Source: Candidatus Bathyarchaeota archaeon
Lineage (GTDB): Archaea; Thermoproteota; Bathyarchaeia; Bathyarchaeales; DTEX01
DNA length: 11,477 bases
Reading direction: 5' to 3'
NCBI GenBank assembly: GCA_003601725.1
Contig: PIYJ01000031.1
Location: 1-11,477 of the forward strand
Each line of letters opens with the position of its first letter. The stretch's first letter is position 1. The notes beneath the pieces are model-generated. The model saw only the letters and a program-made list of their open reading frames with translations. It had not been told where the DNA came from and searched no databases. Shown piece after piece: positions 10,933-11,477 of this stretch. Made by a program: the position numbers and the translations under genes.

Positions 10933-11477
10933 TCAGCCGAAGAGTCTTCCGAAGAATCCCCTCTTTTCTTCTTTTTCAGGCGGCTGTTCGACGACCTCTA
11001 CTTCTTCAGCTTCTCCTTCTGGCTCTCTCCTAATCGAAGCGAAGGGCTTCAATCCCTCCACTAGGAATGGGCTGTCCACTCCGGCTAGGACAACGGTTGC
11101 TCGCATGCTTCCCTGCATCGCGCTGTTCACCCTTGCGCCCCATGAAACCCGAGCGTTAGGAGAGATTCTTTCTATAACGATCTCGCCTGCCTTGTTGACA
11201 TCTTCCAGAGTCATGTCGTCCCCGCCTTCAATATGTATTAATGCGCCTTCCGCCTTTCGGATGTCACCTATGTCGAGAAGCGGCGTGTCAAGAGCCTTCT
11301 CAACCGCATCCTCGACCTTCGTGTCTCCCTGGCCTTCTCCGAAGCCTATCGCGCATACTCCGCTTCCAGTCATGATAGCCTTCAAGTCAGCGAAGTCCAT
11401 GTTCATAAGGCTCGGAACAGATATTGTCTCAGTAATGTTCTTTATGAATGTCGCTATAAGCTCGTTTGCAACTGTAA
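10933..11477 (-). CDS. ftsZ: Cell division protein FtsZ, C-terminal part (5'-partial)
   Basis: The minus-strand frame enters from the right edge and shows 180 residues to TGA at 10933-10935. The visible part is the tubulin/FtsZ C-terminal domain: 'NELIATFIKNITETISVPSL', then 'MNMDFADLKAIMTGSGVCAI', 'GFGEGQGDTKVEDAVEKAL', 'DTPLLDIGDIRKAEGALIHI', 'GGDDMTLEDVNKAGEIVIE', 'ISPNARVSWGARV' and 'MRATVVLAGVDSPF'. FtsZ is the GTPase that polymerises into the division ring. The T7-loop aspartate (NMDFAD) needed for GTP hydrolysis in the filament is present. The GTP-binding N-terminal half lies outside the window. A 30-residue acidic linker rich in Glu/Val/Pro leads to a short conserved-looking tail 'KRGFFGRLFG', the expected place for membrane-anchor binding such as SepF. 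Pattern fits FtsZ rather than CetZ. Two hairpins follow the stop. Confidence 0.95.
   Translation of the reverse strand, partial: TVANELIATFIKNITETISVPSLMNMDFADLKAIMTGSGVCAIGFGEGQGDTKVEDAVEKALDTPLLDIGDIRKAEGALIHIEGGDDMTLEDVNKAGEIVIERISPNARVSWGARVNSAMQGSMRATVVLAGVDSPFLVEGLKPFASIRREPEGEAEEVEVVEQPPEKEEKRGFFGRLFG

Overview
The window looks like a piece of an archaeal chromosome. It carries an archaeal-type FtsZ, an UPF0282 metallo-hydrolase, a KaiC/RAD55-like RecA-fold ATPase, a primase-fold (AEP, PriS-like) protein and a ribbon-helix-helix/RelE pair. AT-rich TATA boxes sit about 25-50 bases ahead of several starts, and Shine-Dalgarno-led genes mix with apparently leaderless ones. The presence of FtsZ argues against Sulfolobales-type crenarchaea. 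A Bathyarchaeia-like or euryarchaeal source is plausible, but the lineage cannot be fixed from this sequence.

Left part (1-2744, + strand): the end of a cyclophilin-like-fold protein, then a hairpin followed by six T. Next come four genes packed in one direction: an RHH antitoxin, a RelE-family toxin, a KaiC-like ATPase and a PriS-like primase-fold protein. Antitoxin/toxin and ATPase/primase are each joined by the same TTGA overlap, in which a TTG start shares bases with the upstream TGA stop. The ATPase/primase pair is the most interesting candidate for a little-described function here.

Middle (2745-6977): a long UPF0282 MBL-fold hydrolase and a BioD-like P-loop protein on +, then a convergent B12-binding-type radical SAM protein on -. 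The last is divergent from the next block. The intergenic stretch 6693-6977 (285 bases) holds promoters for both directions and three inverted repeats. Two of these use AATTC half-sites and flank the start of a regulator gene.

Right part (6978-11477): a coiled-coil/ArsR-type winged-helix regulator, then an ABC exporter pair (DrrA-like ATPase and ABC-2 permease overlapping by 8 bases), which the regulator may control. A sugar-phosphate isomerase/epimerase-type TIM barrel follows. Next is an AT-rich 387-base stretch (10546-10932) with two possible minus-strand small ORFs, one of them a 35-residue membrane peptide, and two tandem hairpins. The window ends in the C-terminal half of ftsZ on the minus strand.

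I saw no tRNA, rRNA, CRISPR array, insertion sequence or attachment site. Other gene-free stretches (384-548, 2745-2846, 4017-4125, 5017-5102, 7602-7741, 9516-9678) are under 300 bases; those with recognisable signals have their own entries, and 5017-5102 between two convergent genes shows nothing clear.
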